From Gammaproteobacteria bacterium (lineage in GTDB: Bacteria > Pseudomonadota > Gammaproteobacteria > SZUA-152): 64,000 nucleotides of DNA. A program made the position numbers and the translations under genes. The notes beneath the pieces were generated by a model that ran no database searches, was not told where the DNA came from, and worked only from the letters and a program-made list of their open reading frames with translations. The stretch lies in the NCBI GenBank assembly GCA_029882975.1, contig JAOUJW010000001.1, positions 1 through 64,000 on the forward strand, given 5' to 3'. Shown here one piece after another: positions 62,550-64,000 of the stretch (position 1 is its first letter; every line of letters starts with the position of its first letter).

Positions 62550-64000
62550 CTATACAATGGGTGCGAATGCTATCAAAGCGTCCAAATCCGACGCCGTGGA
62601 ACCCAAACCATGATTCGGCAGCACAAAAGCAAATCGCCCGGCTTCTCCGTGTAGAGCCATATAGTTAAGCACCACCGCTTCCGCCAGTTGATCAACATTG
62701 TTGCTGATAACCGTAGCTGCAGTCTCTATGGAGCCGGAATCCCGGAAATAACCGATTTGCTGATTGTTATTGACTATCTGAGGGATTCCATTTGGGTTAT
62801 AGACCAGCATCAACGAAGCAGAAGTGGACGAATTATCCCCTTTCCAAATACCTTTACCGGTACTATCAACCGTACCATCGCTGGCAACCGAACCGTCGCT
62901 AAACACATATACCATCACCGGTCGACCCAAAAGGCCGGCATATTCCAATATCACACCAATCTCCCTGCCGGCTCTACGATCCCTGGCGTCGCCGGTTGTC
63001 CTGGTACTATCGTGATAATCATACCCTCCGAACTGAACCGTACCCGCACCGGCCAGTCCGTTTACCACCAGCTTAGAGACCGCTGCCGTTTTCTCAAAAT
63101 CGTCTATATCCAAACCTCTGTTGGAAAACACTGAATTCAACAGCGGATCTGCGTCGATATCGGTCCTGCCGGCATCCCCTGACGCGGTAATCGTGCTTTC
63201 AAAATAACCACATTCCACCAGCCGTTCAAGAACTGTATCTTCCTGCAATTTGCTGAGCTTTTTCTCACTGATTCTTTCCATAGCCAACATGACATTGCGC
63301 GCATCGTTGCCATTGGGAAGGACTTGTGCCAGTTTTCCCGTATCCACCAAACCCCTGGCGTCGTCACCGCTGGAAATCTTGGTGGGTCTCACACTGAGGT
63401 CAATCATGGAATCGGGGGCCCTGGAACGTCCGCCGGACTCTGAGCTTCGAGACCCAATCAAAGTGACAACATCCCCATCCGCGCCTGCTTTGTAAATCCC
63501 GTACATAGGATTGTGGGGATTGTCTCCTGTATCGTTGGCTGAACGAGCACAGAGGATTGCACCGTTAACATTGTTCAGAGTCGCCTGACTTGCCACGTCC
63601 CTAATCCCCCGCAACATGGCACTGTCGGCATGCCACAACAAACCTTGGCCGCCGGCATCCAAGGTGTCGGTTTGTCCCGCCAAACTTGGTAATCGATTAG
63701 CCGGCAATCCCAACTTGCTATAACCGGCAGCAGACAAAAACTGAGTCTGCCCGGATGCACCACCCACCAAAACGTTGGATCCGGCAATATTGGCACCACC
63801 GGACAAATCCACGGCAATAAACGGAATTTTTCCGTTTGTCGCCGCACCGACGCTGACGCCACAATCTGCCTCGGTCACCGCTGCGTACGCATTGGGGCCT
63901 AACAGCCCAAGCAATGACGGCCCTATCGCGCACGCCCCACCGGCTATCAGTCCTCGCCCCAAAAATTGCCGACGACTTACAGGGCGCCCGTGATTTTCAA
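62550..64000 (-). CDS. Tat-exported protein, 5'-truncated by the window edge
   Basis: At least 482 residues; the frame is open to the right edge, so the true start lies outside. Just inside the edge is a twin-arginine signal (SRRQFLGRG), then a hydrophobic stretch and a cleavage site near AYA. The mature part has Gly-rich segments (VDLSGGANIAGSNVLVGGASG) and a repeated asparagine pattern near IVNNNQQIG. No cofactor motif is obvious. Some Tat-exported DUF1501-type proteins begin in a similar way (GG-N-SN), but I could not make the match firm. It is preceded on this strand by the hypothetical operon at 62419. Confidence 0.6.
   Translation of the reverse strand, partial: ENHGRPVSRRQFLGRGLIAGGACAIGPSLLGLLGPNAYAAVTEADCGVSVGAATNGKIPFIAVDLSGGANIAGSNVLVGGASGQTQFLSAAGYSKLGLPANRLPSLAGQTDTLDAGGQGLLWHADSAMLRGIRDVASQATLNNVNGAILCARSANDTGDNPHNPMYGIYKAGADGDVVTLIGSRSSESGGRSRAPDSMIDLSVRPTKISSGDDARGLVDTGKLAQVLPNGNDARNVMLAMERISEKKLSKLQEDTVLERLVECGYFESTITASGDAGRTDIDADPLLNSVFSNRGLDIDDFEKTAAVSKLVVNGLAGAGTVQFGGYDYHDSTRTTGDARDRRAGREIGVILEYAGLLGRPVMVYVFSDGSVASDGTVDSTGKGIWKGDNSSTSASLMLVYNPNGIPQIVNNNQQIGYFRDSGSIETAATVISNNVDQLAEAVVLNYMALHGEAGRFAFVLPNHGLGSTASDLDALIAFAPIV

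Noticed and set aside
1-64000. tRNA or rRNA genes.
   Set aside because: Scanning the intergenic gaps by eye revealed no tRNA cloverleaf or rRNA-like sequence, though a dedicated tRNA/rRNA search was not possible.

Overview
The window comes from a respiring, haem-rich Gram-negative bacterium, most probably a gammaproteobacterium. Mpl, UbiX, HemJ, ApaG, ribonuclease D, a DarP/YjgA homologue, a CcoG-type assembly protein, a DUF3683 flavo-FeS oxidoreductase and a heptosyltransferase-like enzyme all point that way. I cannot name a genus. I saw no rRNA, tRNA, insertion sequence or CRISPR array.

Layout. 1-6.5 kb (+ strand): the tail of a gene, a 35-residue membrane peptide, a small subunit-I-like membrane protein, an M48 protease, a TolC-like protein, two DUF1439 paralogues and an OmpA-type lipoprotein. 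6.6-8.6 kb: an exported trypsin-like protease on the - strand. 8.8-25.4 kb (almost all - strand): a long respiratory region. Its core (17.7-21.3 kb) encodes a divergent cbb3-like haem-copper oxidase: a catalytic subunit, a mono-haem CcoO-like subunit, a haem-free membrane subunit with a WG-x-RP motif, and at least three very small membrane peptides. Around it lie accessory cytochromes c, a second small subunit-I-like protein, a thioredoxin-like lipoprotein, a SUMF1/NirV-like protein, CcoG, a CcoS-like protein and a membrane protein fused to a spermidine-synthase-like domain. Several components occur twice on the two flanks of the core, which suggests a duplicated module.

25.8-29.2 kb: a MotA/ExbB-type channel gene, a partner joining an ExbD-like anchor to a von Willebrand A domain, and a GT-C-like membrane protein. 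29.2-42.7 kb: mostly housekeeping genes (apaG, rnd, mpl, ubiX, hemL, thiE, thiD, hemJ, a ClC transporter, DedA/LssY-like, PhnD-like, LON-domain protein). 43.2-51.8 kb: an electron-transfer locus with a periplasmic/outer-membrane beta-barrel candidate, a cytochrome with 23 CxxCH motifs, one with 21 CxxCH motifs, a His-rich membrane protein and a divergent FeS/FAD reductase. 51.8-60.4 kb: a GT9 glycosyltransferase, a Sel1-ankyrin protein, a 1289-residue FAD/FeS oxidoreductase and darP. 60.3-64.0 kb: four - strand genes I could not assign, the last with a Tat signal and running off the window.

Reading the parts together: electrons appear to reach periplasmic cytochromes c, which could feed the divergent oxidase. 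The multihaem locus could carry electrons across the periplasm, possibly to or from the cell surface. Haem-biosynthesis genes (hemL, hemJ) are in the same window. The most unusual features are the divergent oxidase region, with its hidden peptides and duplicated parts, and the channel/vWA pair.
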